DNA of 64,000 bases from an uncultured Flavobacteriaceae bacterium. Its GTDB lineage: Bacteria > Bacteroidota > Bacteroidia > Flavobacteriales > Flavobacteriaceae. Of the stretch, positions 1 to 9,038 are shown in pieces; positions within the stretch are counted from its first letter, which is position 1, and each line of letters begins with the position of its first letter. The position numbers were made by a program, and so were the translations under genes. Below the pieces are notes generated by a model. That model searched no databases and was not told the origin of the DNA. It saw only the letters and a list, made by a program, of their open reading frames with translations. Location of the stretch: positions 310,001 to 374,000 of the forward strand of contig CANNGA010000001.1 of NCBI GenBank assembly GCA_947504035.1, written 5' to 3'.

Positions 1-748
1 TGCAATAGTCTACGAAGTCTCTTCCCCATGAATTATCTGAAGAACCCCATAAGAAATGAGAGCCTACCTTTGCATTTGGAAGTACTGATTTAATAGCCTC
101 AACAGAGACTCTGTAAAATTCAAAAAATTCATCTTGCGTTCCAGACCAGTGGCCAGAAGTGCCAATCTCACGACCAATGCCAAATTGAATGTTTTTAGCA
201 TCTTCAGGGCCTCCGAGTTCTTTTACAATAAATGTCATGGCTTCTTTAAGGTAATTTGCCCAAGCAGTATTTTTTCTAGGAGGTTCTGCGTTTCCAAAGG
301 TGGATACGATGTAATCGGTTTGACCATCAATAAGTTCACCCCTATCATCGCGCTGAAATGCCCAAGACGGATTATCTAACACAATTTGATGTACTTTAAA
401 TTTTTGGCGTTTGATTTGATCAAGCTGTGTTTTTATGATACTGAAATCGGTTTCAAATTTTTTAGTTTCTGGATTCCAAGTGTAGGTATCCTTGCTTAAA
501 TCGGGTACGCCTTCATCTGCAATACCTCCTAATGGTCGAACAACGCTTATTCCAGCGTCTGGAAGTATTGGGTTTTTAAAACTTCCAACAGGATTAATTC
601 TGTTAAATACAGTGAAATGATCCTCTATGATCGATTTTTTGATGGTGTTACTCGTAAAATCGGTTGATAGTATTACCTGTGCTTCAGAATTGAGGTATGT
701 GCATAAGCACAATGCTAATCCTAAAGATGTTCTCAAAATTGTTTTCAT
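1..748 (-). CDS. GH39-like glycoside hydrolase, secreted (5' part, truncated by window edge)
   Basis: The gene reads leftward from an ATG at 748 and is still open at position 1, so only about 249 N-terminal residues are present. A signal peptide (MKTILRTSLGLALCLCTYLN, then SEAQ) indicates export. The body looks like a clan GH-A (beta/alpha)8 hydrolase: VVRPLGGIADEG, IVLDNPSWAF, and GREIGTSGHWSGTQDEFF, followed by AIKSVLPNAKVG. The last segments match the layout of GH39 enzymes around the acid/base Glu (NEP..FW.GT..EYF..Y..., AIK...P...VGG), here with RE instead of NE. The lipoprotein at 41694-43430 shares these segments in the same order. A role in algal or plant polysaccharide breakdown is inferred; the substrate cannot be told. 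The catalytic nucleophile would lie beyond the window. Confidence 0.72.
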   Translation of the reverse strand, partial: MKTILRTSLGLALCLCTYLNSEAQVILSTDFTSNTIKKSIIEDHFTVFNRINPVGSFKNPILPDAGISVVRPLGGIADEGVPDLSKDTYTWNPETKKFETDFSIIKTQLDQIKRQKFKVHQIVLDNPSWAFQRDDRGELIDGQTDYIVSTFGNAEPPRKNTAWANYLKEAMTFIVKELGGPEDAKNIQFGIGREIGTSGHWSGTQDEFFEFYRVSVEAIKSVLPNAKVGSHFLWGSSDNSWGRDFVDYC

Positions 749-881
749 AATAGTTGTTTTTTTTGTTAATTTTTTTAGGGTCTGTAGCTTCCGGAATTAA
801 GTCAATACTATAGACTCTAAATCGTTTAATACATACTGCTTTTTGTTTTTAGCATATAGGTATTTTTGTTGTGTTGGTCTA

Positions 882-963
882 CAAAGCTATCCTGAGATAC
901 AAGGGGTACTGTCCTGTACTTTCCTGATTTGCAGTAGTGGTTTTAACATGCAAATCCCCTTGT
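882..963 (-). promoter_or_regulatory. Promoter/operator region of the GH39-like gene at 1-748
   Basis: A perfect -7 element (TAGCTTTG on the minus strand) lies at 882-889. Just upstream of it are two near-identical tandem 10-mers, TACTGTCCTG (907-916) and TACTTTCCTG (917-926), nested in an inverted repeat: ACAAGGGG (899-906) and GATTTGCA (926-933) face TGCAAATCCCCTTGT (949-963). The position, 17-80 nt upstream of the -7 box, suits an activator site. The regulator is not identifiable here. Confidence 0.45.
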
Positions 964-2130
964 TTTGTTAAGGTATTTAAATGCCGTATGGTGTTTCTAT
1001 TTTCACTCATCGAACCAAAGGTAATTGTAATGAGAAATGATGTTTAGTGTATTGATTAATAGTGTGTTAACTAGTGTTTGAGCTGGTTTAGAGCTGCGTT
1101 TTGGTTTGTATGTGGTAGTGGTGTCTTTTTAGGATTGTCTTAAAATATATATGGTATTGTAAATCAATATTTTAACCTTTTTTTTAACGTGTGGTTTGGT
1201 GTTAAAAATTTAAAAAGCGCTGTGTTTTTTAGGAATACGCGAGGAGAAATTTAAGGCGTTACTCTATTTAGTGTTTGGGCAGTACTACTAAGCGTTGATT
1301 CATGGTGTTTCAGAATGTGAAATTTAAGTTATGAAGGCCTCATAAACTCAAAAGTATATAGAGAAAGCCTGTTTTAATATGTTAGAGATTATGTCTAAAA
1401 TTGAGATGATACAAGGGTTTTGATGTTAAAAAGAACGGCAGTTTGCTCTTGTTTATATAGTGGGTGGGAACGTGTATTATGTGCGGAAAAGAAGAGGCTA
1501 GAAGTTAATTGCAGTTAAGAGAGCAGTTTAAAAAGGGTAGAATCTGCTTTAAGCACATAATAATTTAAGTACTGTGCGTTGGAGCAAACTTTTTTTATGC
1601 TATAACCGCTAAAAAAGTTGTGTATAATGTTATGGTATTGATGTACTTAAAACGTGAATAAAAGGCTCTAAGTAGGTGATCTGCATCTAACGATAAGCGC
1701 ATATATTATACGGTTTTGATAGGTGATAGTGAAGGTAGAGTTATGACATTAGCGCATCTCATAAAAGTAGCTTTAAGACAGGGTGCCTTTTATATATTTT
1801 TGTGCTATTGGTGATAGCGCATATTGCTAAGACGAACCAATTGTCTTGTTGCATTCCTATACCCGTTAGAGCCTCTATTTTCAATGCAAATCGTATTGAA
1901 AACTTGAACGGTGTGTTTAGAAGCTGTATAAAACTAAGCGTTTTTTCTTAACAAGTCTGCAGTTTGAAATTGGTCTTTCGTATTAGGAGGCACGCTATAA
2001 AAGAACACTACTGTGCTTTGCGAACAGAGGAAGTGCTAAAGCGCTGAGTGATGCCTAAAACACCCGTGCGTATAATAATCAGTTTGATTTTTAGATCTTG
2101 AATTATCACGCCTTTTTAGGATGCTATCGG
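964..2130. other. Long gene-free stretch
   Basis: About 1.2 kb with stop codons frequent in all frames that I read and no start/ORF combination that looks coded. Short open pieces occur (for example around 1848-1950 on the plus strand), but I could not tie them to a family. I see no tRNA, CRISPR or insertion sequence here. It may be regulatory DNA for the polysaccharide gene to its left or decayed sequence. Confidence 0.4.
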
Positions 2131-2140
2131 ATATAAAAAT

Positions 2141-2171
2141 AAAAGGCACTCCTAGTCAGGGAGTGCCTTTT
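2141..2171 (-). terminator. Rho-independent terminator of the OmpA lipoprotein gene
   Basis: Perfect hairpin with stem AAAAGGCACTCC, loop TAGTCA and the matching arm ending in TTTT. It lies 45 nt past the stop of the leftward gene at 2216; the A/T flanks let it work in both directions. Confidence 0.85.
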
Positions 2172-2215
2172 CAACTTAGTTAGTCAATAGTTAGTAGCTT
2201 AGTTTAATTATTTAT

Positions 2216-3082
2216 TTACTCTTGTGAAAAAGTGTTTTCAGCTATTGCATCGTCGTTTTTAGCCATTAGAGCAAAAAACTTATTTATGTTTGGTAAAATA
2301 ATGATTCTTGTACGTCTGTTTTTAGAGCGGTTAGTTCTAGAGTCATTCTCAGCGATAGGCTGGTAACTACTTCTACCTGCTGCGATAAGTTTTTCTGGAG
2401 CTACACTGTATTTACTTTGAAGTTTTCTAACCACAGAAGTTGCTCTTAGTACACTTAAATCCCAGTTGTCTGCAATAAACTCTGTATTGATTGTTCTAGC
2501 ATCTGTATGTCCTTCAACCATAACATCTAAACTAGGTTCAGAATTGATAACATCTGCTAATTTTCTTAGTACATTATCTGCTTTAGAACTCAATCTGTAA
2601 CTACCTGTATTAAATAACATGTTGTCTGCAATAGAAATCATAACAACAGTTTCATTAATATCTACAGCAAAATCCTCGTCCTCATTAATATTGCTCTTAT
2701 TGATAACCTGTTTAAGGTTATGAGCCACAGCCAAATTCATAGAGTCTTTAAGCGTTTTTGCTTTACTTAGCTTTTCAGCATCGACATTTTTTAAGGTCTC
2801 TCTCATTTTGGCTCTAGTGTCGTTAGATACCACAGTGAAACCTTCAACAATGTCTAATTTGGCATTATTCTCCTGTTTTAACGAAGAGATTTTGGAATTA
2901 TAGGCTTTAACGCGTTTCTGTATATTATCAAATTTCGCAACTAAATCTTCTTTTGCGATTTTGGTTTTTAGTAATTCGCTCTTAATTTCTCCATTCTCTT
3001 TTTCTAAGGCGATATACTTCTTTTTCGATACACAAGAACTTACTAGTATCGCAGTAGTTAATACGATTGAAATTTTTCTCAT
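2216..3082 (-). CDS. OmpA-family peptidoglycan-binding lipoprotein
   Basis: 288 residues with a lipoprotein signal (lipobox LVSSC, Cys17). The residues after Cys are basic (VSKKKY), which suggests periplasmic rather than surface location. A coiled-coil-like stretch covers about residues 25-70. An OmpA C-terminal domain fills about 150-265 and shows VEGHTDART, NWDLSVLRATSVV and NRSKNRRTRI, the segments that bind diaminopimelate in peptidoglycan. The likely role is tethering the outer membrane or an envelope complex to the cell wall. It is monocistronic, with a good terminator at 2141-2171. A -7-like CATATTTG lies at 3115-3122, one base off the consensus. Confidence 0.88.
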   Translation of the reverse strand: MRKISIVLTTAILVSSCVSKKKYIALEKENGEIKSELLKTKIAKEDLVAKFDNIQKRVKAYNSKISSLKQENNAKLDIVEGFTVVSNDTRAKMRETLKNVDAEKLSKAKTLKDSMNLAVAHNLKQVINKSNINEDEDFAVDINETVVMISIADNMLFNTGSYRLSSKADNVLRKLADVINSEPSLDVMVEGHTDARTINTEFIADNWDLSVLRATSVVRKLQSKYSVAPEKLIAAGRSSYQPIAENDSRTNRSKNRRTRIIILPNINKFFALMAKNDDAIAENTFSQE

Positions 3083-3253
3083 AATTGGGTTATTTACTTT
3101 TTATAAATACGAGTCAAATATGGATACGGATGTTAAAAGTTTAAAATAAATGGTATTGCGGGTTATAAATGGGCTTTAATCGCAGCTGTGACGTGTGTTT
3201 TTTCAATATAAAATATTTTTAGGCTGTAGGGGATAATATCTTTTTTTCTTGTT

Positions 3254-3261
3254 TAGATTTG
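3254..3261 (+). promoter_or_regulatory. -7 promoter element of the TonB-dependent receptor gene
   Basis: TAGATTTG fits the Bacteroidota -7 consensus TANNTTTG exactly and lies 33 nt before the ATG at 3295. I see no matching TTG at the usual -33 distance, so expression may need an activator. Confidence 0.4.
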
Positions 3262-3294
3262 CAGAAATTTTAAAACTAAAGTCACAGATAACAG

Positions 3295-5772
3295 ATGTTT
3301 AAAACAAGTAGAGTTTTCGGGATTATGGTGGTTAGCCTATTAATGGTATGGCATATAAATGCTCAAGTACAAGGCGTGATCGTTGACGAACAAGGTTTAC
3401 CTTTAGAGTATGCTACAGCAGCAATTTTTAATGCAAGTACAGGCGTTTTAGTGACAGGAGTTGTTTCTAATGAAAAAGGTCTTTTTAAAATAAAGCAGGT
3501 TAAAGCAGGAACGTATTATATGGAAGCCTCCTTTTTAGGTTATGAAAAAAAACGAATAGCACCTGTTCTTGTTACAGATGGCGCTATACCTGTAGATATA
3601 GGAGTGGTGCAGTTAACTTTAGGAACAGAACTTAATACCGTAGTTGTAAAAGGGGAACGCCGTACAGTCGTTAATAAGATAGATAGACAGGTTTTTGAAG
3701 CTTCAAAATTTAAAAATGCGCAGGGAGGCTCTGGGCTAGATGTGATACGAAACTTACCCTCGGTAACAATAGACAGTCAAAATGAAATTAGTGTTCGTGG
3801 CAGTTCTGGTTTTGTCGCCTTGCTTAATGGTAAGCCTTTGCAGGGCGATGTCAATACCTTATTGGCGCAATTGCCCGCTAATGCCATAAAACAGATAGAG
3901 CTTATAACAGCGCCATCAGCAAAATACGATCCCGATGGGAAAGCAGGTATCATTAATATACTCACAAAAAAAGGCGCTGCTAATGGTGCTTTTGGTCAGC
4001 TTAATGTGAAGGGTGGTTTTCCTTCTATAGAAACTTATGGCAATGCAGAACCACACCAACGTTATGGGGTAGATGGGACTTACAACGTAAGGACTGATAT
4101 TTGGAATGTTTCTCTTGGCGCTAGCTATCAAAGAAATGATCTTGGCGGACGGCGAGAAGGTGATGTGTTTACAATTATAGATGATGTAAGAACACAATTC
4201 CCTTCTACAGGCGAACGTAGTTTTAATGAGACCACCTACAGTGGGCGTTTTACAGTAGATTATACTCCTAATACTTTAAACACCTATTCTTTAGGTCTTT
4301 TTGCTGGAAAGCGCAGTAAAATACGACTTGCCGATATCGTGTATTTTGACAATCACGCATTGCGTCCAGCAGATAGTGACAATAGACTCTACACCATACA
4401 GTATTTTAATAGCAACTCAAGAGAGCGTAAAAGTGATTTTGCCTTAGGGAGTTTGGATTGGATACATCGTTTTAAAGATGCGTCGAAGCTATCAACCTCT
4501 TTCTTGTATGAATACACTCTTTTAGGTGGCCCTACCTTGAATCGAAATTTAGGAGAACCAGACCGTTCTATTTTATTTCAAGATGAATTTAATACAAACG
4601 ACAACCCTTTAAACGGTGTGCGGTTTCAATTGGATTATACATTAAAACCTTTTGATTTTGGAACTATAGAGACAGGATATCAATTTAGAAATCTATCGCA
4701 TAAAGGTGATTTTATCTATGAAAGACGTACAGATCTAGATGCAGATTTTGAATTGGTACCAGAGTTTTCGAGTGCCGTAGATTTAACACGTACCATTCAT
4801 TCGGGCTATGTACAGCTTACAGGAAAGACCGGTAAGTGGGATTACGCGGCGGGTTCGCGTTTAGAAATTATGGATCGTGAATTTAGGTTACAAGACAGAA
4901 CAAATACGTTTGACGAGACCTTTACGTTTGATTTCGTAAAGTTATTTCCTTCGGCATCATTACAGTATGCTGTTACAGATAACACAGCTATTAAAGCGGC
5001 CTATAGCAAACGTGTAGAGCGTACTACAACTTTTAAAATGAACCCTTTTCCAGAACGGGAGCATTCTGAAACTTTAGAACAGGGTGATCCTAATTTAAGG
5101 CCAGAGTTTATCGATTTGGTAGAATTGGGTGTGACCAAAAAGCTAAAAGCTGGGAATTCAGTATTTGCAACAGGTTATTTTAGACATGTAGACAATGTCG
5201 TGAACCGTGTTAATACCGTTTTTAATGATACGATTTTAAATAGAATCTATTCTAACGTTGGAGATGCTAAAGCAATAGGTCTTGAAGTTGGGGCGACGTT
5301 TAAACCCACCAAAAAATGGACAAATTTTATAGGAGCTAACGTATACAATTATAACATTAATGGCCGTTTTGATGATAGACCATTAGATACAGATGCGACG
5401 GTGTTTTCTATTAATATGAACTCAACCTGGCGTTTTTGGAATAATGCAACATTACAGTTTACGTTTAATTACCTGTCTGATAGAAATACGGCACAAGGCG
5501 AAGATTCTAGGTTTTATAAACCGCATTTAACATTTCAAAAGTCATTTTTTGACGACCGCTTAACCGCGACCCTACAATGGCAAAATATAGATTTAGGGCT
5601 TTTAGATACCAATGAACAGCGTATTACAACTGCTAGACCAAATTCATTCTTTACGACGACTAATTATATTTACGAGGTAGATATTGTACTGCTTAATTTG
5701 GCATATACATTTAAGAAAGGTAAAAATAAGGCCAAATTTATAGAAAGTGAATTTGGTAAACGTGAATTCTAA
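3295..5772 (+). CDS. TonB-dependent receptor, outer-membrane beta-barrel family
   Basis: 825 residues. A signal peptide (ends HINAQ) is followed by a carboxypeptidase-regulatory-like beta-sandwich (about 24-115: GVIVDEQGLPLEYATAAIF, AGTYYMEASFLGYEKK). Next comes a plug domain (GGSGLDVIRNLPSVTIDSQN, ITAPSAKYDPDGKAGIINI) and a long C-terminal barrel with alternating aromatic strands. This is the flavobacterial type often linked to peptide or iron-complex uptake rather than the SusC glycan type, and there is no SusD partner next to it. It takes energy from TonB-ExbBD, which is encoded elsewhere. The substrate is unknown. It is a single-gene unit between a -7 box and a terminator. Confidence 0.85.
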   Translation: MFKTSRVFGIMVVSLLMVWHINAQVQGVIVDEQGLPLEYATAAIFNASTGVLVTGVVSNEKGLFKIKQVKAGTYYMEASFLGYEKKRIAPVLVTDGAIPVDIGVVQLTLGTELNTVVVKGERRTVVNKIDRQVFEASKFKNAQGGSGLDVIRNLPSVTIDSQNEISVRGSSGFVALLNGKPLQGDVNTLLAQLPANAIKQIELITAPSAKYDPDGKAGIINILTKKGAANGAFGQLNVKGGFPSIETYGNAEPHQRYGVDGTYNVRTDIWNVSLGASYQRNDLGGRREGDVFTIIDDVRTQFPSTGERSFNETTYSGRFTVDYTPNTLNTYSLGLFAGKRSKIRLADIVYFDNHALRPADSDNRLYTIQYFNSNSRERKSDFALGSLDWIHRFKDASKLSTSFLYEYTLLGGPTLNRNLGEPDRSILFQDEFNTNDNPLNGVRFQLDYTLKPFDFGTIETGYQFRNLSHKGDFIYERRTDLDADFELVPEFSSAVDLTRTIHSGYVQLTGKTGKWDYAAGSRLEIMDREFRLQDRTNTFDETFTFDFVKLFPSASLQYAVTDNTAIKAAYSKRVERTTTFKMNPFPEREHSETLEQGDPNLRPEFIDLVELGVTKKLKAGNSVFATGYFRHVDNVVNRVNTVFNDTILNRIYSNVGDAKAIGLEVGATFKPTKKWTNFIGANVYNYNINGRFDDRPLDTDATVFSINMNSTWRFWNNATLQFTFNYLSDRNTAQGEDSRFYKPHLTFQKSFFDDRLTATLQWQNIDLGLLDTNEQRITTARPNSFFTTTNYIYEVDIVLLNLAYTFKKGKNKAKFIESEFGKREF

Positions 5773-5802
5773 AGTATTATAAAACGTGTTGTTTTACAAT
5801 AA

Positions 5803-5834
5803 AAAAAGCGTATTTCTTTAAGGAATACGCTTTT
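5803..5834 (+). terminator. Rho-independent terminator after the TonB receptor
   Basis: Hairpin AAAAGCGTATTTC / GGAATACGCTTTT (one G-U pair), 30 nt past the stop of the receptor gene. The rest of 5773-6068 shows no gene. Confidence 0.8.
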
Positions 5835-6068
5835 CTTATAAGGAAATTTTTTAAGTTTAAGATCTAATTAAGTGGTTGAAAAAAAAGACACAACAGCCTT
5901 AGCATTTTTAGGAGTAAGAACTCTTGTTATAATATATATGACTATTATCAACTGCTAATGTCAAAGCTAAAGGTTATCCATTTATAGTAACGATAGATAA
6001 GATGTTAGGCTTAAATAAGAGTCAAAAGCTTAGGTATTATAAATCCGTATAACGTTTGTAGCACTACG

Positions 6069-8357
6069 CTATGTGTCACTTTCTTCTATACCTGTAATTT
6101 TAGCAGGTTGTACAGAAGCATCATGTGCATTGTAATATTCTTCTAAAAGGCTCATTGTAGCGTTTAGTAAGTCTTTTGTTTCTAGAAGCAAACTAAAGTA
6201 CAATGTTGTGTTTTTAGGGCTGGATTCTTCAGCTCTAGTGCGTTCTACTTGAATTTGTATTTTTTCGCTAACAAGATTAAAATATTTACTTTTCTTGTCT
6301 AGAACAGCTCCAATTTGTTCAAAAGAACCCGATTCAAAAGCATTTTTAGTGTCATTAAATAACAGCTCTAAATGCGCATCAATATCTTTAAGTTCTTTGA
6401 TTTGACTAAACTTAAGTTTTTTATGGTTGTTATTTACATGTTTAAAGCTAGCCTTAGAGATGTAAGTTAATGACTGCGCCATATCTTGCAAGTAACTTAG
6501 AATGCTAATGTAGAAGTTACTGGCGTTTACGCTAGGATCTTCTAAATTTTTGATGAAGTAATAGATGTTGTCTCTTAGGTCTTCTATTTCATCAGAGAGT
6601 TTTTCTATTTGTGTTTTGTTTTTCTTAAGCAGTTTTAAGTTGTGCGTGGCTAAACCATTTACAGCACTGGTGTATATTCTATTCCCTCTTTGGATAACAT
6701 TGGCAATGTTACTGGCACTTTCTACGATAACCCCTTGTGTAGAACTGCTTTCTGCTTTTTGAAGGGTATCTTCTACTTTTTGCTCTATAGATTTTTTACG
6801 GTGCGTTAAATAGTTTTTAGTAAGCAGTACGATGGCAAGAATAAGTAAAGCTGTTAAGGCGTAGGCGCCACCATAAAACAAAATAACAGCCATAACAGCG
6901 GCAGCAGCAAAGGCGCTTAATGCTGTGAAAAACCAACCTCCAATCACGTTAAGTACACCAGCAACTCTATAGACAGCGCTCTCACTGCCCCAAGCGCGAT
7001 CAGCTAACGATGTTCCCATGGCGACCATAAAGGTAACATAGGTTGTTGATAATGGTAATTTCATAGATGTGGCCAATGAGATAAGAACACTGGCAACCAT
7101 TAAATTAACAGAGGCACGTACCAAATCGAAGGCAGGCATATCCTTTGTTTTTACAGAGGCAGGAATTCTAGTATGTTCGAATTGACGGTTAATATAGGTT
7201 CTAGCAGCCTCTGGCAATAGGTTGCTAAAGCTGTCGGATAGCGCTATACTTGAACGTACAATGTATCGCGATAAGAAATTAGGCTCAAAACGTTCGTTAA
7301 CATCGTCTTGTCTTGATAAATCTACTGAAGTTTTAACAACAGCTTTGGCTTTACTAGAAAACCATAAGGTTAATACCATAATAAGCCCTGCTATTAAAAG
7401 TAATACAGGTTGCGTAGGAATGGCTTCGGATAAGCTGGTCATTCTTAAAACATCAGGAGCAGTGCCACTTTTCATCCAAACGCCAAAAGAATCGAATGCA
7501 GCAATAGGTACACCAATAAAATTCACCAAATCATTACCTGCAAAAGCTACAGCCAGTGCAAAAGTACCGACTACAATTATAATTTTATAAATATTAACTT
7601 TAAGAAGTGCGATCAATGCTAATGAGATTAAGCTAAATAAGATAAAGCTTATAGCCAATAGTGCAATATTATTGTTGTGGATTAAAGCCTTTAGTTCTCC
7701 ACTCATAAATGATGCATTTTTAATCCCTTTAATTAAGATGAAATAAAGAATAGAGGTGATTGCAAAACCGCTAAAGATAGCGCCATAAAACTTAGGCTTA
7801 GTATTAAAATTGAAAGACAGTAATAAACGCGATATAAATTGAATGATAGCACCAACAGAAAAGGCAACCACTACAGAAAGCAATATCCCTAATATAATTT
7901 CTATAGCTTTACCATTGTTAATATAATTGCCTATATCTAATAAGGTTTGTCCACTATCTGGGGCCATTATCTTTAAGATGGCTACGGCAACAGAAGCGCC
8001 AAGCAATTCAAATACGATAGAAACAGTGGTCGATGTGGGCAGGCCTAAGGTGTTAAAAAAATCTAATAAAAGGATATCGGTAATCATAACCGCCATGAAT
8101 ATAATCATGATTTCATCAAACATAAATTCACTAGGATTGAAAATGCCTTTTCGGGCCACCTCCATCATGCCGCTAGAACTTAAGGCGCCCATGGCAACAC
8201 CTAAACTGGCTACAATCATTATGGTTTTAAAGGATACAGCTTTAGAACCAATTGCTGAATTTAAAAAGTTTACAGCATCGTTGCTAACACCAACAATTAA
8301 ATCTGCTATGGCTAAAAATCCCAAAGCAATAAGCATATAGATGTAAATGTGTTCCAT
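6069..8357 (-). CDS. PiT/PHO4-family inorganic phosphate transporter with C-terminal PhoU-like region
   Basis: About 762 residues. The N-terminal half is a phosphate permease with the duplicated PiT signature: VGVSNDAVNFLNSAIGSKA near residue 20-40 and VAFAGNDLVNFIGVPIAA in the second repeat, each within a many-helix membrane domain (about 1-520). The soluble C-terminal 230 residues are helical and PhoU/DUF47-like, as in the long Bacteroidota version of the family. It imports phosphate with a cation. I prefer the ATG at 8357 (MEHIYIYML) over 8369 because the family usually begins there. The promoter has a -7 GACATTTG at 8383-8390 and Pho-box-like repeats at 8409-8427, so induction by phosphate limitation is likely. 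Confidence 0.9.
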   Translation of the reverse strand: MEHIYIYMLIALGFLAIADLIVGVSNDAVNFLNSAIGSKAVSFKTIMIVASLGVAMGALSSSGMMEVARKGIFNPSEFMFDEIMIIFMAVMITDILLLDFFNTLGLPTSTTVSIVFELLGASVAVAILKIMAPDSGQTLLDIGNYINNGKAIEIILGILLSVVVAFSVGAIIQFISRLLLSFNFNTKPKFYGAIFSGFAITSILYFILIKGIKNASFMSGELKALIHNNNIALLAISFILFSLISLALIALLKVNIYKIIIVVGTFALAVAFAGNDLVNFIGVPIAAFDSFGVWMKSGTAPDVLRMTSLSEAIPTQPVLLLIAGLIMVLTLWFSSKAKAVVKTSVDLSRQDDVNERFEPNFLSRYIVRSSIALSDSFSNLLPEAARTYINRQFEHTRIPASVKTKDMPAFDLVRASVNLMVASVLISLATSMKLPLSTTYVTFMVAMGTSLADRAWGSESAVYRVAGVLNVIGGWFFTALSAFAAAAVMAVILFYGGAYALTALLILAIVLLTKNYLTHRKKSIEQKVEDTLQKAESSSTQGVIVESASNIANVIQRGNRIYTSAVNGLATHNLKLLKKNKTQIEKLSDEIEDLRDNIYYFIKNLEDPSVNASNFYISILSYLQDMAQSLTYISKASFKHVNNNHKKLKFSQIKELKDIDAHLELLFNDTKNAFESGSFEQIGAVLDKKSKYFNLVSEKIQIQVERTRAEESSPKNTTLYFSLLLETKDLLNATMSLLEEYYNAHDASVQPAKITGIEESDT

Positions 8358-8382
8358 CGTTAAAAACATAAAATTTAAGCAA

Positions 8383-8427
8383 CAAATGTCTTATTTTAAA
8401 ACGAACTCAATGTTATCCCAATGTTAT
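8383..8427 (-). promoter_or_regulatory. Pho-box-like promoter of the phosphate transporter gene
   Basis: AATGTTAT occurs at 8409-8416 and again at 8420-8427, exactly 11 bp apart. A -7-like GACATTTG (minus strand, one base off the TANNTTTG consensus) lies at 8383-8390, leaving an 18-nt spacer. Direct repeats of 7-8 bp with 11-bp phasing just upstream of a promoter lacking a -33 box are typical of PhoB/PhoP sites. Confidence 0.6.
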
Positions 8428-8555
8428 GTTCTATGTATAAGAGTTTTTATATAATAAGGCGCATAGCATTAGTAGTAGCTTATGTTAGTGAATTTAGAGT
8501 GGTTTTAATTTTTTTTACACACTTAAATAGTTGCTTATGAGTTAATTATGAGTCT

Positions 8556-8612
8556 TATGTTAATTTAATGTTATCTAAATGTTGTTTAAAAGTAAAATAA
8601 AATATATATTTG
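8556..8612 (+). promoter_or_regulatory. Pho-box-like promoter of the small MORN/YwqK-like gene
   Basis: Three direct repeats at 11-bp phasing: TATGTTAA (8556-8563), AATGTTAT (8567-8574) and AATGTTGT (8578-8585). A perfect -7 element TATATTTG follows at 8605-8612 after 19 nt. A TTG at 8582-8584 also fits a -33 box, so repeat and promoter overlap. The repeats run in the opposite orientation relative to the gene compared with the other three sites in this block. Confidence 0.6.
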
Positions 8613-8643
8613 TAAAGTAATTATTAATTAAACCCAAATAGCA

Positions 8644-8961
8644 ATGAAAACATATATATCAATTTTAGCGGCACTATTTATTAGTGTATCCGTTTTTGCA
8701 CAAAAAGAAAGAACATTAACGCTTAATAAAGAGACAAATTTAATAGATGTTACATATTACCATGAGAATGGTAAAGTGAGTCAAACAGGATCTTATACTG
8801 CCGACGGTAAATTAGAAGGACAGTGGTTAAGTTTTAATGAAGCAGGAGAAAAGACAGTGACTGCATATTATAAAGAAGGAAAGAAAACTGGAGAATGGAT
8901 TTATGTCATAGAAGGGAAAACTAAGAAAGTAGATTACTCCAAAAATATTGCATCACTTTAG
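8644..8961 (+). CDS. Small secreted MORN/YwqK-like repeat protein
   Basis: 105 residues with a signal peptide ending VSVFAQ. The rest holds two to three short beta-hairpin repeats of the type YHENGKVSQTGSY..GKLEGQW and YYKEGKKTGEWIY, as in MORN-like / YwqK-family proteins. No catalytic residues are evident. It is divergent from the phosphate transporter and shares the 11-bp-phased repeats in its promoter, so it probably belongs to the same regulon. A role in the periplasm or on the surface under phosphate limitation is inferred only. Calling it an antitoxin, as databases often do for this repeat, would be misleading: there is no toxin partner here. Confidence 0.7.
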   Translation: MKTYISILAALFISVSVFAQKERTLTLNKETNLIDVTYYHENGKVSQTGSYTADGKLEGQWLSFNEAGEKTVTAYYKEGKKTGEWIYVIEGKTKKVDYSKNIASL

Positions 8962-8987
8962 CCAATTATACCAACTACAACTATAAC

Positions 8988-9020
8988 TAAAAAAGCATCC
9001 TGTAATAGGATGCTTTTTTT
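8988..9020. terminator. Bidirectional terminator between convergent genes
   Basis: Hairpin AAAAAGCATCCT, loop GTAAT, AGGATGCTTTTTTT. It lies between the rightward gene ending at 8961 and the leftward gene ending at 9039 and has A/T runs on both sides. Confidence 0.85.
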
Positions 9021-9038
9021 ATGTAATTTTAAAAGAAA

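Noticed and set aside
134-379. Plus-strand ORF of 81 codons
   Set aside because: It is a shadow in the opposite strand of the GH39-like gene, without signal, motif or promoter.
8644-8961. Antitoxin of a toxin-antitoxin pair
   Set aside because: The YwqK-like repeat is often labelled so, but the protein is secreted and has no toxin neighbour.
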